From contig MKSW01000040.1 of the NCBI GenBank assembly GCA_001897425.1, positions 12,051-76,050 of the forward strand: 64,000 nt of DNA, given 5' to 3'. Below are positions 1 to 9,112 of the stretch, piece by piece. The stretch comes from Actinobacteria bacterium 69-20 (lineage in GTDB: Bacteria > Actinomycetota > Actinomycetes > Mycobacteriales > Nakamurellaceae). The position numbers and the translations under genes are program-made. Within the stretch, counting starts at the first letter, position 1, and the number at the start of each line of letters is the position of its first letter. The notes beneath the pieces were generated by a model. That model did not search any database. It was not told the origin of the DNA and worked only from the letters and a program-made list of their open reading frames with translations.

Positions 1-430
1 CTGTGACGCCGGCCAGCTCCGATTCGACCGCGGCGAGCGCGGCGGCGGCCACCTCACGCCGCTCCATCAACTCGAGTGCCTCGTCCTCCAGCGTGGCCTG
101 CCGCCGGGCCAGCGACTCGACCTCGCGTTGCAGGCTCTCGAGTTCCTTCGACGCGGCGCCACCCGAGGTGAGCCGCTCGTTGTCGCGCGCCGCCCGCGCC
201 CGCACCGAGTCGATCTCGGCATCGAGTTTCCTTGCCGCGGCATCGATATCGCTCACTTCGGCCTGGGCGAGTGCGATCTTCCCGGCGAGTTCGGCCGCGC
301 GCTTCGATCCATCGGATATGACGCCGATTTCCGGCAACGTGCCACGGTCGTGCGCGGCGGCATCAGCCTGTCGGTCGGTGGCCGCGAGCTTCAGCAGCGC
401 GCGCCTCGCGGCGAGGTCGGCAGTGGGCAC
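1..430 (-). CDS. C4-type zinc ribbon / coiled-coil protein (N-terminal part)
   Basis: The 3' end lies outside the window; about 143 N-terminal residues are visible. They form an almost uninterrupted charged coiled coil with the family hallmark segment LTSGGAASKELESLQREVE followed by a Q/E-rich helix. This matches the Rv2229c family, whose C-terminal C4 zinc ribbon would lie beyond base 1. The GTG at 428-430 is chosen because a strong Shine-Dalgarno GAAGGAG lies 8 nt upstream and the frame is closed by TGA further upstream. In M. tuberculosis the homologue is adjacent to the Nif3-like gene, as here (same strand). The molecular function of the family is not established; a nucleic-acid-binding role is only suggested by the zinc ribbon. 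Confidence 0.8.
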   Translation of the reverse strand, partial: MPTADLAARRALLKLAATDRQADAAAHDRGTLPEIGVISDGSKRAAELAGKIALAQAEVSDIDAAARKLDAEIDSVRARAARDNERLTSGGAASKELESLQREVESLARRQATLEDEALELMERREVAAAALAAVESELAGVT

Positions 431-460
431 GGGGAGCGCTCCTTCGGCAGGGTCATCCAG

Positions 461-514
461 GTCGTTACGGTCGTTCGGTCGTCACAGTCGTTCAGGTTGT
501 CTCGGTCGTTCAGT
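461..514. repeat. imperfect 9-bp minisatellite
   Basis: Six head-to-tail copies of a unit close to GTCGTTCAG (GTCGTTACG, GTCGTTCG, GTCGTCACA, GTCGTTCAG, GTTGTCTCG, GTCGTTCAG). They lie in the intergenic segment between the zinc-ribbon gene and the Nif3-like gene, just upstream of the zinc-ribbon ribosome binding site. No function is assigned; it could be a slippage product or an upstream leader element. Confidence 0.6.
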
Positions 515-639
515 TCCTCACTGCCGGCACCTGGATCCGGCGCGGCGGTGGCAGACCCGCCGGCGTCGGGCGGCGGTGCTCACCGCGATGGTATGCGCCG
601 GCCGCCCGTCAGGGCGCGAGCGGCGTCATCACAGCCTCG

Positions 640-1803
640 TCATCGCCGCGCGTCCTGCTCCCCCGCGACGTGGACCGTCCACGCGTCGGTGCGCAGCGTC
701 GAGACGGTCGTCGTCACCGCCGCACCGAACGCCGCCTCGATCACCGCCGCGGCCCGCGCCAGCCACGGCCATTCCCCGGCCCAGTGCGCCACCTCCACCA
801 CCGCCGGGCGAGCCTGGTCCACCACATGCTCCGCCACGACGTGGTGCGACAGATCCGACGTGACATAGACATCGGCGCCGGACGCGGTTGCCGACGGAAG
901 TTCGGATCCGCCCGCCCCACCACACACCGCGACCGCCTCGACGACGCGATCGGGGTCGCCGGCCGCGCGCACGCCCCAGGCGGTCGCGGGCAGGGCCGAG
1001 GCGACATGGGCGGTGAACGCGGACAACGTCATGGGCGCCGGCAACCGGCCGAGGCGGCCCAGCCCCTCCCGCACCCCGCCCGCGGGCGCCATCGGCGCCA
1101 TCTCGTACAGGTCGAACGCGGGCTCCTCGTAGGGGTGCGCGGCGCGCAGGGCGGCGACGACGTCGGCGCGGCGCGCGGGCGGCAGCACCATCTCGACGCG
1201 CGCCTCTGCGACCCGCTCCGCCACGCCCACGGCTCCGATGGCCGGATGCGCCCCCGGCATGGGCGTGAACCGGCCCTCGCCGGCGGAGACGAAGGCCGCC
1301 TCGGCGTAGTCGCCGATGGTCCCGGCCCCCGCGGCGGCCAGCGCAGACACCATGGCGTCGGCGTGGTCGACGGGCACGAACACCACGACCTTGTCCAGCG
1401 CGGGCGGGGTCACGGGCACCAGCGGCACCGCATCGACCAGCCCGAGCGCCTCGGCGAAGGCGTCGTTCACCCCACCGCGGGCGCGGTCGGCGTTCGTGTG
1501 CGCCGCGACATGCGCGATGCCGGAACGGATCAGCGTGTGCAGCAGCGAGCCCTTCGCCGTCGAGGCCGCGACGGACTGCACCGGCCGGAACAGCAGCGGG
1601 TGATGGGTGACGAGCAGCTGCGCGCCCACGTCGCGGGCCTGCCGCACGGTCACCGGGTCGACGTCCACGGCCAGCAGCACGTGCCGGACCTCGTCGTCCG
1701 GGTCGCCGCAGGTCAGGCCAATTCCGGTGTCCCACGGCTCGGCAAGCCGAGGCGGGTACGCCGCGTCCAGCGCCGCGAGGACCTCGGCCAGCCGCACGCC
1801 CAT
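640..1803 (-). CDS. Nif3-like dinuclear metal centre protein
   Basis: This is a 387-residue member of the Nif3/YbgI/YqfO family (GTP cyclohydrolase 1 type 2 homologue, Rv2230c type). Candidate metal ligands are visible: THHPLLF near residue 66, AHTNAD near residue 101, and a C-terminal pair near DLSHH and VAHWAGE. The length fits the long form, in which a PII-like insert lies between the two metal-binding halves. The start ATG at 1801-1803 begins the conserved MGVRLAEVLAALD. It is transcribed away from ptpA and towards the zinc-ribbon gene. The biochemical activity of this family in actinobacteria is not settled. Confidence 0.9.
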   Translation of the reverse strand: MGVRLAEVLAALDAAYPPRLAEPWDTGIGLTCGDPDDEVRHVLLAVDVDPVTVRQARDVGAQLLVTHHPLLFRPVQSVAASTAKGSLLHTLIRSGIAHVAAHTNADRARGGVNDAFAEALGLVDAVPLVPVTPPALDKVVVFVPVDHADAMVSALAAAGAGTIGDYAEAAFVSAGEGRFTPMPGAHPAIGAVGVAERVAEARVEMVLPPARRADVVAALRAAHPYEEPAFDLYEMAPMAPAGGVREGLGRLGRLPAPMTLSAFTAHVASALPATAWGVRAAGDPDRVVEAVAVCGGAGGSELPSATASGADVYVTSDLSHHVVAEHVVDQARPAVVEVAHWAGEWPWLARAAAVIEAAFGAAVTTTVSTLRTDAWTVHVAGEQDARR

Positions 1804-1862
1804 GACGATCCCCTTCCCGATGCCGCCTCCGAGCCCTCAGTCTGTCAGGCCACAATGGTCGG

Positions 1863-2387
1863 GTGCAGCATGATCCCGGAACAACGTCATCTTCGTCATC
1901 TTCGCGGCGTCCCCCTGTCGAACCACTGAAGGTTCTCGTCGTGTGCAGCGGAAACATCTGCCGCTCCCCCATGGCCGAACAGGTGCTGCGGCGCGCGTTC
2001 GCGCAGGCGGGATTCGACGGGCGGGTGACGGTCGCGTCCGCCGGTACGGGCGATTGGCACGTGGGTCAGGGCGCTGCCGAGCCCGCGCGCCGCGTCCTGG
2101 CCGGCGCCGGTTATCCGACCGATCACATCGCGCAGCAGGTGACGACGCGGCTGGTCGATGACGCCGCGCTGGTGCTGGCCGCGGACCGCGGTCACTACGC
2201 GACGCTGCGCCGGATGGCCGCGGACCCGTCGACCGTGCATCTGCTGCGCACCTTCGATCCGGACGCGGACGGCGACGAGGTCCCCGACCCGTACGGCTCC
2301 CCCGATCCCGCGTACCGGGAGGTGCTCGCGATGCTCGAAGCCGCCGCGCCGGGGATTGTGGACGCGGTGGCGGCGCGGTTGACATGA
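1863..2387 (+). CDS. ptpA: low-molecular-weight protein tyrosine phosphatase
   Basis: A cysteine-dependent phosphatase of the LMW-PTP class. The P-loop CSGNICRSPMAE (CX5R, around residue 29) supplies the nucleophile and phosphate-binding arginine; SAGTGDWHVG follows as in M. tuberculosis PtpA, and DPYGSPDP near the C terminus supplies the general acid. The GTG at 1863 is the only usable in-frame start before the P-loop and gives a serine-rich N-terminal extension of about 20 residues that is unusual for the family. It is followed 18 nt downstream by the SURF1 gene on the same strand, the same neighbourhood as M. tuberculosis Rv2234-Rv2235. In pathogenic mycobacteria PtpA is secreted into the host; no such role can be inferred here. 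Confidence 0.93.
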   Translation: MQHDPGTTSSSSSSRRPPVEPLKVLVVCSGNICRSPMAEQVLRRAFAQAGFDGRVTVASAGTGDWHVGQGAAEPARRVLAGAGYPTDHIAQQVTTRLVDDAALVLAADRGHYATLRRMAADPSTVHLLRTFDPDADGDEVPDPYGSPDPAYREVLAMLEAAAPGIVDAVAARLT

Positions 2388-2405
2388 GCCCGAAATGAGC
2401 CTGCC

Positions 2406-3443
2406 ATGAGCCGCTTCTCCGAGCAGCAGGCCGCGGCCGGGGCCTCGACGCTGCGGCGGCTGAAGTTCCTGATCACGCCGCGGTGGATCGCGATGATCCT
2501 GGCCGTGACGGTGTTCACGCTGTCGGCGTTCCTGTTTCTCGCGCCCTGGCAGTTTTCCCGGAGCCGGCAACAGGCCGAGCAGAACGCGCAGATCGCGGCG
2601 GCCATCGCGGCGGCGCCGGTGCCGATCTCGCAGCTGATGTCCCTCGATTCGCAGCCGCCGGCCGACGCCATCTGGCACACGGTGACCGCGACCGGCACGT
2701 TCGATGCCAGCAAGCAGGTCTATGTCCGGCTGCGGCAGGACAATTCCGGCAACCCTGCCTCGGAGGTGGTGGTGCCGCTCGTGATGGCCGACGGCACGGC
2801 CGTGCTGGTGGACCGCGGCTACGTGTCCTTCACGAGCGTCCAGGCGGCCGCGCCGCTGCCGCCGCTGCCGGCCGGCACCGTGACGGTGACGGGGCGGGTG
2901 CAGGCGGACCTGGTCGATCCCAAGCACCGCCCACCTGTCCCCGCACCCGACGGCCGCGAGCAGTACCTGGCCACCAACTCGGAGCTGGCGGGGCCGGGGC
3001 GGGCCTACCGCGGATTTATCCAGCTCACCCCCGACTCGCCGGCCGTGATCCAGCCGATCGCCTTGCCGCAGCAGGATTCCGGGCCGTTCTTCTCCTACGC
3101 GCTGCAGTGGATCGGGTTCGGCATCATCGCGGTCGTGGGCATCGGGTACTTCATCTACCGGGAGTTCTCCGATCCGGTGAGCGGGGACATCTATATCGGC
3201 CCGGGCGGAGACGGACCTGCCGACGTCGCCGGTGATGCCTACCGTGATGCGGCCCGTGGCGGTGCCAACGGTGCCGGTGATACTGCCGATGCAGTCGGTC
3301 CGGCTGCCGTTGGCGGCGAAACCGCCGTATATGACGACGTTCTCGCGACAGGCGCGGCTGGCAACCGTGCGGATGATCATGCCCCGGGAGCCAAGCGCGC
3401 CAGGCGCGCCCGGTTCGACAAGTCCCAGCTCTACGACGAATGA
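2406..3443 (+). CDS. SURF1-family cytochrome oxidase biogenesis protein
   Basis: A 345-residue protein with the SURF1 layout: an N-terminal membrane helix (about residues 27-47, followed by LAPWQFSRS), a large extracytoplasmic domain, and a second helix (about 222-242, ALQWIGFGIIAVVGIGYFIY). SURF1 proteins assist haem insertion into subunit I of aa3-type cytochrome oxidase. The roughly 80-residue tail after the second helix is Gly/Ala/Asp-rich, looks disordered, and contains a near match to the recurrent TATGACG motif. It starts at an ATG 18 nt after ptpA, suggesting cotranscription. Confidence 0.9.
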   Translation: MSRFSEQQAAAGASTLRRLKFLITPRWIAMILAVTVFTLSAFLFLAPWQFSRSRQQAEQNAQIAAAIAAAPVPISQLMSLDSQPPADAIWHTVTATGTFDASKQVYVRLRQDNSGNPASEVVVPLVMADGTAVLVDRGYVSFTSVQAAAPLPPLPAGTVTVTGRVQADLVDPKHRPPVPAPDGREQYLATNSELAGPGRAYRGFIQLTPDSPAVIQPIALPQQDSGPFFSYALQWIGFGIIAVVGIGYFIYREFSDPVSGDIYIGPGGDGPADVAGDAYRDAARGGANGAGDTADAVGPAAVGGETAVYDDVLATGAAGNRADDHAPGAKRARRARFDKSQLYDE

Positions 3444-3519
3444 CCCCGACGGAGCGCCTGTGCCGCCCGGCGAACCCGTCCACGTCGCCGCGCTGAATCC
3501 CTGGCACGGCGGGTGTGGG

Positions 3520-3807
3520 TCACTGTTCCCGGAAGCCGTCCAGGCCGCCGCGCGGTGGATCGAACCGTTCCACGACGAGGGTGACTGCTCCCGGCGTGCC
3601 GGGGCCGCGCAGCAGTGCCAGGAGCCGTTCGCACGCCGCCCGCGGCCCTTCGGCGATCACCTCGACCCGCCCGTCGGGCTTGTTCGCGGCGCTGCCGGTC
3701 AAGCCCAGTTCCAGCGCCCGGGCGCGTGTCCACCAGCGGAATCCGACGCCCTGCACCCGTCCGTGCACCCAGGCGGTGAGCCGCACCGGTTCGTTCGTCA
3801 TGGACAC
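3520..3807 (-). CDS. acyP: acylphosphatase
   Basis: A 95-residue acylphosphatase hydrolysing carboxyl-phosphate bonds. The active-site segment [18 protein letters not shown] contains the phosphate-binding arginine, and the conserved asparagine is in [13 protein letters not shown]. Length is typical. In M. tuberculosis the homologue (Rv2922A) is near mutM/smc; here it faces SURF1 convergently and is separated from mutM by the ABC exporter and RES/Xre genes, so the ancestral neighbourhood has been split. Confidence 0.92.
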   Translation of the reverse strand: MSMTNEPVRLTAWVHGRVQGVGFRWWTRARALELGLTGSAANKPDGRVEVIAEGPRAACERLLALLRGPGTPGAVTLVVERFDPPRGGLDGFREQ

Positions 3808-3892
3808 CCTTCCCCCGGCGGTCCCGTCACCGCGCCGCCATCGACCGTAGCGCCGAGTGGGTCAGGGCACCGTCGTCCGTCCCCGGACACAC

Positions 3893-3942
3893 TTGACTCT
3901 GACGTCACGCGAGTGGCAATATGACGTCGCTATGACGTCATA
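3893..3942 (+). promoter_or_regulatory. promoter and palindromic operator of the ABC exporter
   Basis: A TTGACT hexamer (3893-3898), 18 nt, then CAATAT resembles a principal-sigma promoter. Three TGACGTC repeats follow one another, the last being the centre of the perfect 12-bp palindrome TATGACGTCATA (3931-3942). The palindrome would overlap the transcription start, as expected for a repressor operator. No regulator gene is adjacent, so the cognate factor is unknown. Confidence 0.45.
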
Positions 3943-3963
3943 TTAGAATTGAGGCGATGCAAT

Positions 3964-4974
3964 ATGACACCATCTGATGCTGCTCGGGGCGCAGCGATGA
4001 TCCGCACACGGGGCCTCGCGAAGACGTACCGCACGCGGCGCCGGACCGTGGAAGCGGTGCGCGGCGTGAGCTTCGACGTCTCCGCCGGCGAGATCGTCGG
4101 GTTCCTCGGCCCCAACGGCGCCGGCAAGACGACCACCCTGCAGATGCTGACCACACTGGCCGAGCCGACCGCGGGCGAGGCGACCGTCGCCGGCCACGAT
4201 CTGCGGGCGGATCCGGTCGGCGTGCGCCGCTCGATCGGTTACGTCGCGCAGGGCGGCAGTGCCGGCAGCGATGCCCGGGTGGGCGAGGAACTGGAGTTTC
4301 AGGCGCGGTTCTACGGGCTGCCGGACGACGTCGCGCGCGAGCGCACCGCACTGCTGCTCGGCCAACTCGAACTGGGCGATCTCGGCAGCCGGGAGGTGAA
4401 GACCCTCTCCGGTGGGCAGCGACGCCGGCTGGACATCGCATTGGGGCTGGTCCACGGCCCGTCGCTGGTCTTCCTCGACGAGCCCACCACGGGTCTGGAC
4501 CCGCAGAGTCGCTCGAACATGTGGGGACACATCGCGGGGCTGCGTAACGATTTCGGCACCACAGTTTTCATCACCACGCACTACCTCGAGGAGGCGGACG
4601 CGCTCTGCGACCGGATCCTCGTTATCGACGACGGCCGGATCGTCGCGGAAGGCACTCCCGACGCGCTCAAGAGCCAGGTCTCCGGCGATCTGGTGTCCGT
4701 GACCGTGGCGGGCGACCCCCGGGCGGCGATCGTGATCGCCGGACGGTGCGCCGCCGGGGCGCCCGTCGAGGCGACCGACCACACCGTGAGTTTCCGCGTG
4801 CCGCAGGGCGAGCGGGTCGTCGTCGACCTGCTCCGGCAACTCGACGCGGCCGGGATCGAACTGGACGGGCTGGCCGTGCAGCGGCCGACCCTGGACGACG
4901 TGTTCCTCACGCTCACCGGGCGCAGCCTGCGCGACGACTCCACACCGAACCACACGAAAGACGAGGCCGCGTGA
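3964..4974 (+). CDS. ABC exporter ATP-binding protein, DrrA type
   Basis: A nucleotide-binding subunit of about 336 residues. Walker A is GPNGAGKTT, the signature is LSGGQRRRLD, Walker B is LVFLDEPTTGLDP, with the H-loop histidine in TTHYLEEAD. A C-terminal extension of about 100 residues is typical of the daunorubicin resistance DrrA type. Two starts are plausible: ATG 3964 (GAGG 9 nt upstream, used here) or ATG 3997 (GGGGC 6 nt upstream, giving MIRTRGLAKTY, closest to relatives). It is one nucleotide upstream of its permease, so the two form one operon behind the operator at 3931-3942. The substrate is unknown; drugs or lipids are usual for the family. Confidence 0.9.
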   Translation: MTPSDAARGAAMIRTRGLAKTYRTRRRTVEAVRGVSFDVSAGEIVGFLGPNGAGKTTTLQMLTTLAEPTAGEATVAGHDLRADPVGVRRSIGYVAQGGSAGSDARVGEELEFQARFYGLPDDVARERTALLLGQLELGDLGSREVKTLSGGQRRRLDIALGLVHGPSLVFLDEPTTGLDPQSRSNMWGHIAGLRNDFGTTVFITTHYLEEADALCDRILVIDDGRIVAEGTPDALKSQVSGDLVSVTVAGDPRAAIVIAGRCAAGAPVEATDHTVSFRVPQGERVVVDLLRQLDAAGIELDGLAVQRPTLDDVFLTLTGRSLRDDSTPNHTKDEAA

Positions 4975-4975
4975 C

Positions 4976-5833
4976 ATGACCACTCCGAAGACCGCGACCG
5001 CGGCCTCTCCCACGACCGCGACTGCGAGCACCATCACCTTCCGGGCGGCGGCGGAGCCCGCAAGACCGTCCATGGTGCGCGACACCGTCCTGGTGTTCCG
5101 CCGGGCGCTGCGGCTGAGCCTGCGCAACCCGGTCTGGACCGTGATGGGCCTCGCGCAGCCACTGCTCTACCTCTTCTTCTTCGGCCCGCTGCTCACCAAG
5201 CTGACCAACGTGCCAGGCTTCCCGCCCGGCAATCCGTGGCAGATCTTCGTCCCCGCGATCATGGTCATGCTGGGCCTGTTCGGGGCCGCCTTCGTCGGGT
5301 TCGGGCTGGTGTCCGAATGGCGCGACGGGGTAATCGACCGGATGCGGGTGACCCCGATGAGCCGGTTCGCGCTGCTCGCCGGGCGGGTGCTGCGCGATGT
5401 CGTGGTGCTCACCTCCCAGGCGGTGCTGCTGGTGCTGGCCGGTCTCGCCATGGGGCTGCGGGCACCCGTCGGCGGGATCGTGGTCGGGATCGCGTTGGTC
5501 GCCGTCATGGGCGCCACCATGTCCGCCACGTCCTACGCGGTGGCGCTGATCCTGAAGAGCGAGGATGCGCTGGCGCCGCTGTTGAACGGCGTGCTGCTGC
5601 CGGTGATGCTGCTGTCCGGGATCATGCTGCCGATCAGCCGCGGGTTCGCACCCGACTGGCTCTACGACGTCTCCCGGATCAACCCGATGTCCTATGTGGT
5701 GGAGGGGGCACGCGCCGCGTTCCTGAGCAACTTCGACGGCCACCAGTTCTGGGTGGGATTGGGCGTCGCCGCGGCGCTCGCCGCCCTCGGCGTGGGGTGG
5801 GCAACACGGACCTTCACCCGCCAGTCCAGCTGA
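4976..5833 (+). CDS. ABC-2 type permease, DrrB type
   Basis: A 285-residue ABC-2 membrane subunit with about six hydrophobic segments. It contains the family-typical GFGLVSEWRDGVIDRMRVTP stretch around residues 110-130 and the PISRGFAP loop followed by a final helix. The ATG follows the ATPase stop after one base, indicating translational coupling. Together the two subunits form an exporter of the DrrAB class. The first 35 residues are Thr/Ala-rich and polar, so the true start could be internal, but no better ribosome binding site is visible. Confidence 0.9.
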   Translation: MTTPKTATAASPTTATASTITFRAAAEPARPSMVRDTVLVFRRALRLSLRNPVWTVMGLAQPLLYLFFFGPLLTKLTNVPGFPPGNPWQIFVPAIMVMLGLFGAAFVGFGLVSEWRDGVIDRMRVTPMSRFALLAGRVLRDVVVLTSQAVLLVLAGLAMGLRAPVGGIVVGIALVAVMGATMSATSYAVALILKSEDALAPLLNGVLLPVMLLSGIMLPISRGFAPDWLYDVSRINPMSYVVEGARAAFLSNFDGHQFWVGLGVAAALAALGVGWATRTFTRQSS

Positions 5834-5951
5834 GTCCGGTCAGCGGGCCGGCGAACGATCCCGTCACCACCCGCCGTCTGCCGCCGAGACGCAGGGCGAG
5901 AGCGCACGAAGGCGCACGCTGATATCATTGTCGTGCGCAGGGAGGTGTGGG

Positions 5952-6521
5952 ATGACGGCAACAACCGAGGTGCTCGCTCGGCACGGGGTCCGCGTCACGG
6001 ACCAGGAGCTCGCCGCCGAACTGGACCGAGCCCTCAGCGAGCTATCGGGCGCCGACGCCATCAGCGACACGGAAATGGCGTACCTCGCGGCTCACGCGGG
6101 TGGTCGGGCCGACCGCCTGTTGGCGTCGTTCGATCCGGTTGCGGCCCACCGCGACCAAGCGCTGGCCAAGGCGGATGCGGCGGCGCAGCTGCTGAGGGGT
6201 CTGCTCACCCGTGAAGCCGCGGCAAACCGGCTCGGTATCGACGCCAGCGGGGTCTCTCGCCGCGTCGCCGACGGGCGGCTATGGGCACTGCCACGCACGG
6301 GGCGCCGAATTCCGGCCTGGCAGATTCACGACGGCCGGCTCCTCCCGGGCCTCGACGCGATCATCCGGGCGCTTCCCGCCGATGCGAGCCCGCTCGCCAT
6401 CGCGGGTTTCATGACGACGGCGCAGGAGGAGTTGGGCGATGTGACGCCCATCGACTACGTGCTGGCGGGCGGCAACGCCGAGGCAGTGGCCGAGATGGTC
6501 GGAGAACTCGACCGTTGGTGA
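5952..6521 (+). CDS. Xre/MbcA-type antitoxin of a RES toxin pair
   Basis: A 189-residue protein with a central helix-turn-helix-like region (LLTREAAANRLGIDASGVSR, about residues 88-107) and a C-terminal DUF2384-like segment with proline, alanine and a final tryptophan, as in antitoxins that plug the active site of RES toxins. ATG 5952 is preceded by GGGAGG 6 nt upstream. Its stop overlaps the start of the RES gene (GTGA), the standard antitoxin-first order of this family. It should neutralise and autorepress the toxin. The assignment rests on context and overall pattern rather than one diagnostic motif. Confidence 0.8.
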   Translation: MTATTEVLARHGVRVTDQELAAELDRALSELSGADAISDTEMAYLAAHAGGRADRLLASFDPVAAHRDQALAKADAAAQLLRGLLTREAAANRLGIDASGVSRRVADGRLWALPRTGRRIPAWQIHDGRLLPGLDAIIRALPADASPLAIAGFMTTAQEELGDVTPIDYVLAGGNAEAVAEMVGELDRW

Positions 6522-7141
6522 CGGAGCGTCCGAAGAACCCGGTCACGCCGCCGAGGCCGCTCATCCGAGACGACAGAGACCTGTTGCTGGCGCAGCCGAC
6601 GCTCTGGCGCATCCACGGTACGTTCGGCCCACACGCCTTGGCCTGGAACGAGTTCCGGACGTTCGGACCGTTGTCGACCGCGCGGTTCGACCCGCACCCC
6701 CAGCCCCGTGGCGAGCACGATGGGTATGGCGTGAGCTACGCGGCGCTGGACCTGCCCACCGCCGTGGCCGAGGTGTTCCAGCACACCAGGGTCGTGGAAT
6801 CGACGCCGGCCGTCACGGTGACCTCCTGGTCGCCCGTGCGGCCGCTGCGCCTACTGGACCTGACCGGCGATTGGGCGCTACGCAACGGCGCCTCTCACTC
6901 GCTTCAAGCGGCGCCCAGGCGCACGTGCCGGAATTGGTCCCGGACCATCCTGGAAACGTGGCAGGACGTCGACGGGCTGCAATCGGCATCGACCATGACG
7001 GGCCGGCCGATCGTCACGCTGTACGAGCGCGCAGCCGATTCCTACCCACACCAGCCCGCGTTCAGCCGACCGCTCAACACCACGGCGGTGTGGGTCCTCG
7101 TCGCCGACGCCGCGGCCGCCGTTGGATACCGAACGATCTAG
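6518..7141 (+). CDS. RES-domain toxin (NAD+-degrading type)
   Basis: A RES-domain protein of about 207 residues. The expected sequence is visible: LWRIHGTF at the start, the arginine of ARFDPHP, a tyrosine in VSYAALD, the glutamate of AVAEVF, and a serine in the later QSAST segment. Family members such as MbcT and ParT degrade NAD+ or modify proteins using NAD+. GTG 6518 overlaps the antitoxin stop by 4 bp (GTGA). The stop codon shares bases with the mutM stop on the opposite strand, so the module was inserted very tightly against the mutM operon end. Confidence 0.85.
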   Translation: MTERPKNPVTPPRPLIRDDRDLLLAQPTLWRIHGTFGPHALAWNEFRTFGPLSTARFDPHPQPRGEHDGYGVSYAALDLPTAVAEVFQHTRVVESTPAVTVTSWSPVRPLRLLDLTGDWALRNGASHSLQAAPRRTCRNWSRTILETWQDVDGLQSASTMTGRPIVTLYERAADSYPHQPAFSRPLNTTAVWVLVADAAAAVGYRTI

Positions 7142-8100
7142 CCATCGCGGCGCTGGCAGCGGGGGCAGAAGAAGGACGACCGATTCATGAACGGCTCCCG
7201 CCGGATGGGGGTGCCGCAGCGGCGGCAGGGCGCCCCGGCGCGGCCGTAGGCGTTGAGCGACCGGTCGAAGTAGCCGGATTCGCCGTTGACGTTCACGTAG
7301 AGCGCGTCGAACGAGGTGCCGCCTTGGTCGAGTGCGGACCGCATGACGGCGATGGTGGCGTCGATGACGGCGCCGGCCGCTCGGACCGACAGACTGTCGG
7401 CGGGCCGGTCGTAGCGCAGCCGCGCGGTCCACAGCGCCTCGTCGGCGTAGATGTTGCCGATGCCGGACACCACGGTCTGATCCAGCAGCACCCGCTTGAT
7501 GCCGCTGTGCTTGCGGCGGATGGCGGCGACGGTCCGCACCCGGTCGAAGGCCGGATCCAGCGGATCGCGCGCGATATGCGCGATGGGGGCGGGCAATTCG
7601 GCGCCACCGGGGACGAACATGAGCCCGCCGAAGGTGCGCTGGTCGACGAAGTCGAGGATCCGGCCCGCGGCCGTGCCTTCGGTGCCCGCGGTGCGTCCCG
7701 TGCCTGCCCTGTTGGCGGTGCCGACCGCGCTGCCCGCCAGCCGCAGGCGGAGACGCGTATGCGGACCCAGAGCCACGTTACGAGTACCGCCTGGGGCATG
7801 GTGGCTCACGCCGTCGTCGGCACAGCCCACGTCATACACGCGGAACTGCCCGCTCATGCCCAGGTGCGCCAACACGGCGTCACCGCCGTCCAACACCCAC
7901 CACAGGTACTTGCCGCGCCGCCGGACGTCGATGACGGTGTGTCCGGCCAGGGCCGCCGCGAAATCCGCAGGCCCGGCGAGATGACGGCGCACCGAACGGG
8001 GTCCGAGGGCGCCGATGATGTCGACCGAGACCACCGTGCGGCCGATCAGCGCCGCCGCGAGCCCGCGTCGGACGATCTCGACCTCAGGAAGCTCCGGCAC
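7138..8100 (-). CDS. mutM: formamidopyrimidine-DNA glycosylase
   Basis: Base-excision repair enzyme removing 8-oxoguanine and ring-opened purines. The catalytic N-terminal proline is in (V)[13 protein letters not shown], the H2TH region is around [23 protein letters not shown], and the C-terminal zinc finger has two CxxC pairs (CRRC and CPRC). At 320 residues it is longer than usual because of a Gly/Thr-rich insertion near residues 125-150. GTG 8100 overlaps the end of rnc by 17 bp, consistent with an rpmF-rnc-mutM operon. Confidence 0.95.
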   Translation of the reverse strand: MPELPEVEIVRRGLAAALIGRTVVSVDIIGALGPRSVRRHLAGPADFAAALAGHTVIDVRRRGKYLWWVLDGGDAVLAHLGMSGQFRVYDVGCADDGVSHHAPGGTRNVALGPHTRLRLRLAGSAVGTANRAGTGRTAGTEGTAAGRILDFVDQRTFGGLMFVPGGAELPAPIAHIARDPLDPAFDRVRTVAAIRRKHSGIKRVLLDQTVVSGIGNIYADEALWTARLRYDRPADSLSVRAAGAVIDATIAVMRSALDQGGTSFDALYVNVNGESGYFDRSLNAYGRAGAPCRRCGTPIRREPFMNRSSFFCPRCQRRDG

Positions 8101-8920
8101 GGCGCTCCGCGACGGGGTCGGCTGCGTCAAGGTCGGCTGCGTCAGGGTCGGCACCGCCATCGCCGACCGCGCCACTCGCGGTATCGCCGTCGAGGATCGC
8201 CCGATAGGCCTGGGCGGCGGCCAGCTGCTCCGCCTGCTTCTTCGTGTGCCCGGTCCCGGCACCGAGCACCTCGCCGCCCACTGACGCACGCGCGGTGAAT
8301 GTCTTGTCGTGATCAGGGCCGGACTCATCGACCATATAGACGGGCACGCCGGTCCCGCTGCTGGCCGAGAGTTCCTGCAGCGAGGTCTTCCAATCGAGCC
8401 CGGCACCCAGCCGCGGCGCCGCGATCAACAGGTCGTGGAACAGCCGCAGCACCACCGCACGTACCGGCTCCAACCCGTGCTGCAGATACAGCGCACCCAG
8501 CAGGGCCTCGACCGCATCGGAGACGATCGACGCCTTCGACCGGCCGCCGGTAAGTTCCTCGCCACGGCCGAGCAGCAGCAGATCGCCGAGACCCAGGCTC
8601 GTCCCGACGACGGCGAGGGCATGCATGTTGACGATCGACGCCCGCAGCTTCGCGAGCTGCCCCTCGGGCAGGTCGGGATGGTCACGGTACAGCTGATCGG
8701 TGATGACGATGCCCAGGACCGAGTCACCCAGGAACTCGAGCCGCTCGTTCGTTGGCAGACCCCCGTGCTCGTACGCGTACGAGCGATGGGTGAGCGCCAG
8801 CTCCAGGGCGTCAGGCTCCAGGTCCAGCCCGACGTGCCGGAGCAGCGCCGACCGCTGGGTGCCGTCGGCGCACGGTGCCGCAGACGTACCTGGGACCGAA
8901 TCAATCCCGGGGTCGGTCAT
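8084..8920 (-). CDS. rnc: ribonuclease III
   Basis: Double-strand-specific endoribonuclease for rRNA and mRNA processing. The catalytic signature [13 protein letters not shown] is present and a dsRNA-binding domain runs from about residue 160 (DWKTSLQEL) to residue 240. The last 30 residues are an acidic Asp/Ala-rich tail. ATG 8920 is the best match to family starts (MTDPGIDS). It lies directly downstream of rpmF and overlaps mutM. Confidence 0.95.
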   Translation of the reverse strand: MTDPGIDSVPGTSAAPCADGTQRSALLRHVGLDLEPDALELALTHRSYAYEHGGLPTNERLEFLGDSVLGIVITDQLYRDHPDLPEGQLAKLRASIVNMHALAVVGTSLGLGDLLLLGRGEELTGGRSKASIVSDAVEALLGALYLQHGLEPVRAVVLRLFHDLLIAAPRLGAGLDWKTSLQELSASSGTGVPVYMVDESGPDHDKTFTARASVGGEVLGAGTGHTKKQAEQLAAAQAYRAILDGDTASGAVGDGGADPDAADLDAADPVAERRAGAS

Positions 8921-8930
8921 GGAGTGAGGC

Positions 8931-9110
8931 TCAGACCTCGACAACAACCCGACCGTCGTACTGACCGCAATTCGGGCAGGCGACATGCGGGGGCTTGAGC
9001 TCCCGGCACGCGCGGTTCGAACACGCCACGAGCGTGGGGGCGGTCGCCTTCCACTGCGCCCGGCGCGCGCGCGTCGTTGCGCGGGACTTCTTCCGCTTCG
9101 GTACGGCCAC
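8931..9110 (-). CDS. rpmF: 50S ribosomal protein bL32
   Basis: A 59-residue bL32 of the zinc-binding form: [20 protein letters not shown] followed by CSNRAC and CPNC ligand pairs. The GTG start at 9108-9110 has GGGGAAG upstream. It lies 2 nt after the yceD stop, the near-universal yceD-rpmF arrangement. Confidence 0.97.
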   Translation of the reverse strand: MAVPKRKKSRATTRARRAQWKATAPTLVACSNRACRELKPPHVACPNCGQYDGRVVVEV

Positions 9111-9112
9111 GG

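Noticed and set aside
629-1972. Long open frame overlapping the Nif3-like gene on the same strand in another phase
   Set aside because: Arg/Gly-rich composition typical of a shadow frame in high-GC DNA; the Nif3 frame has the conserved metal-binding motifs.
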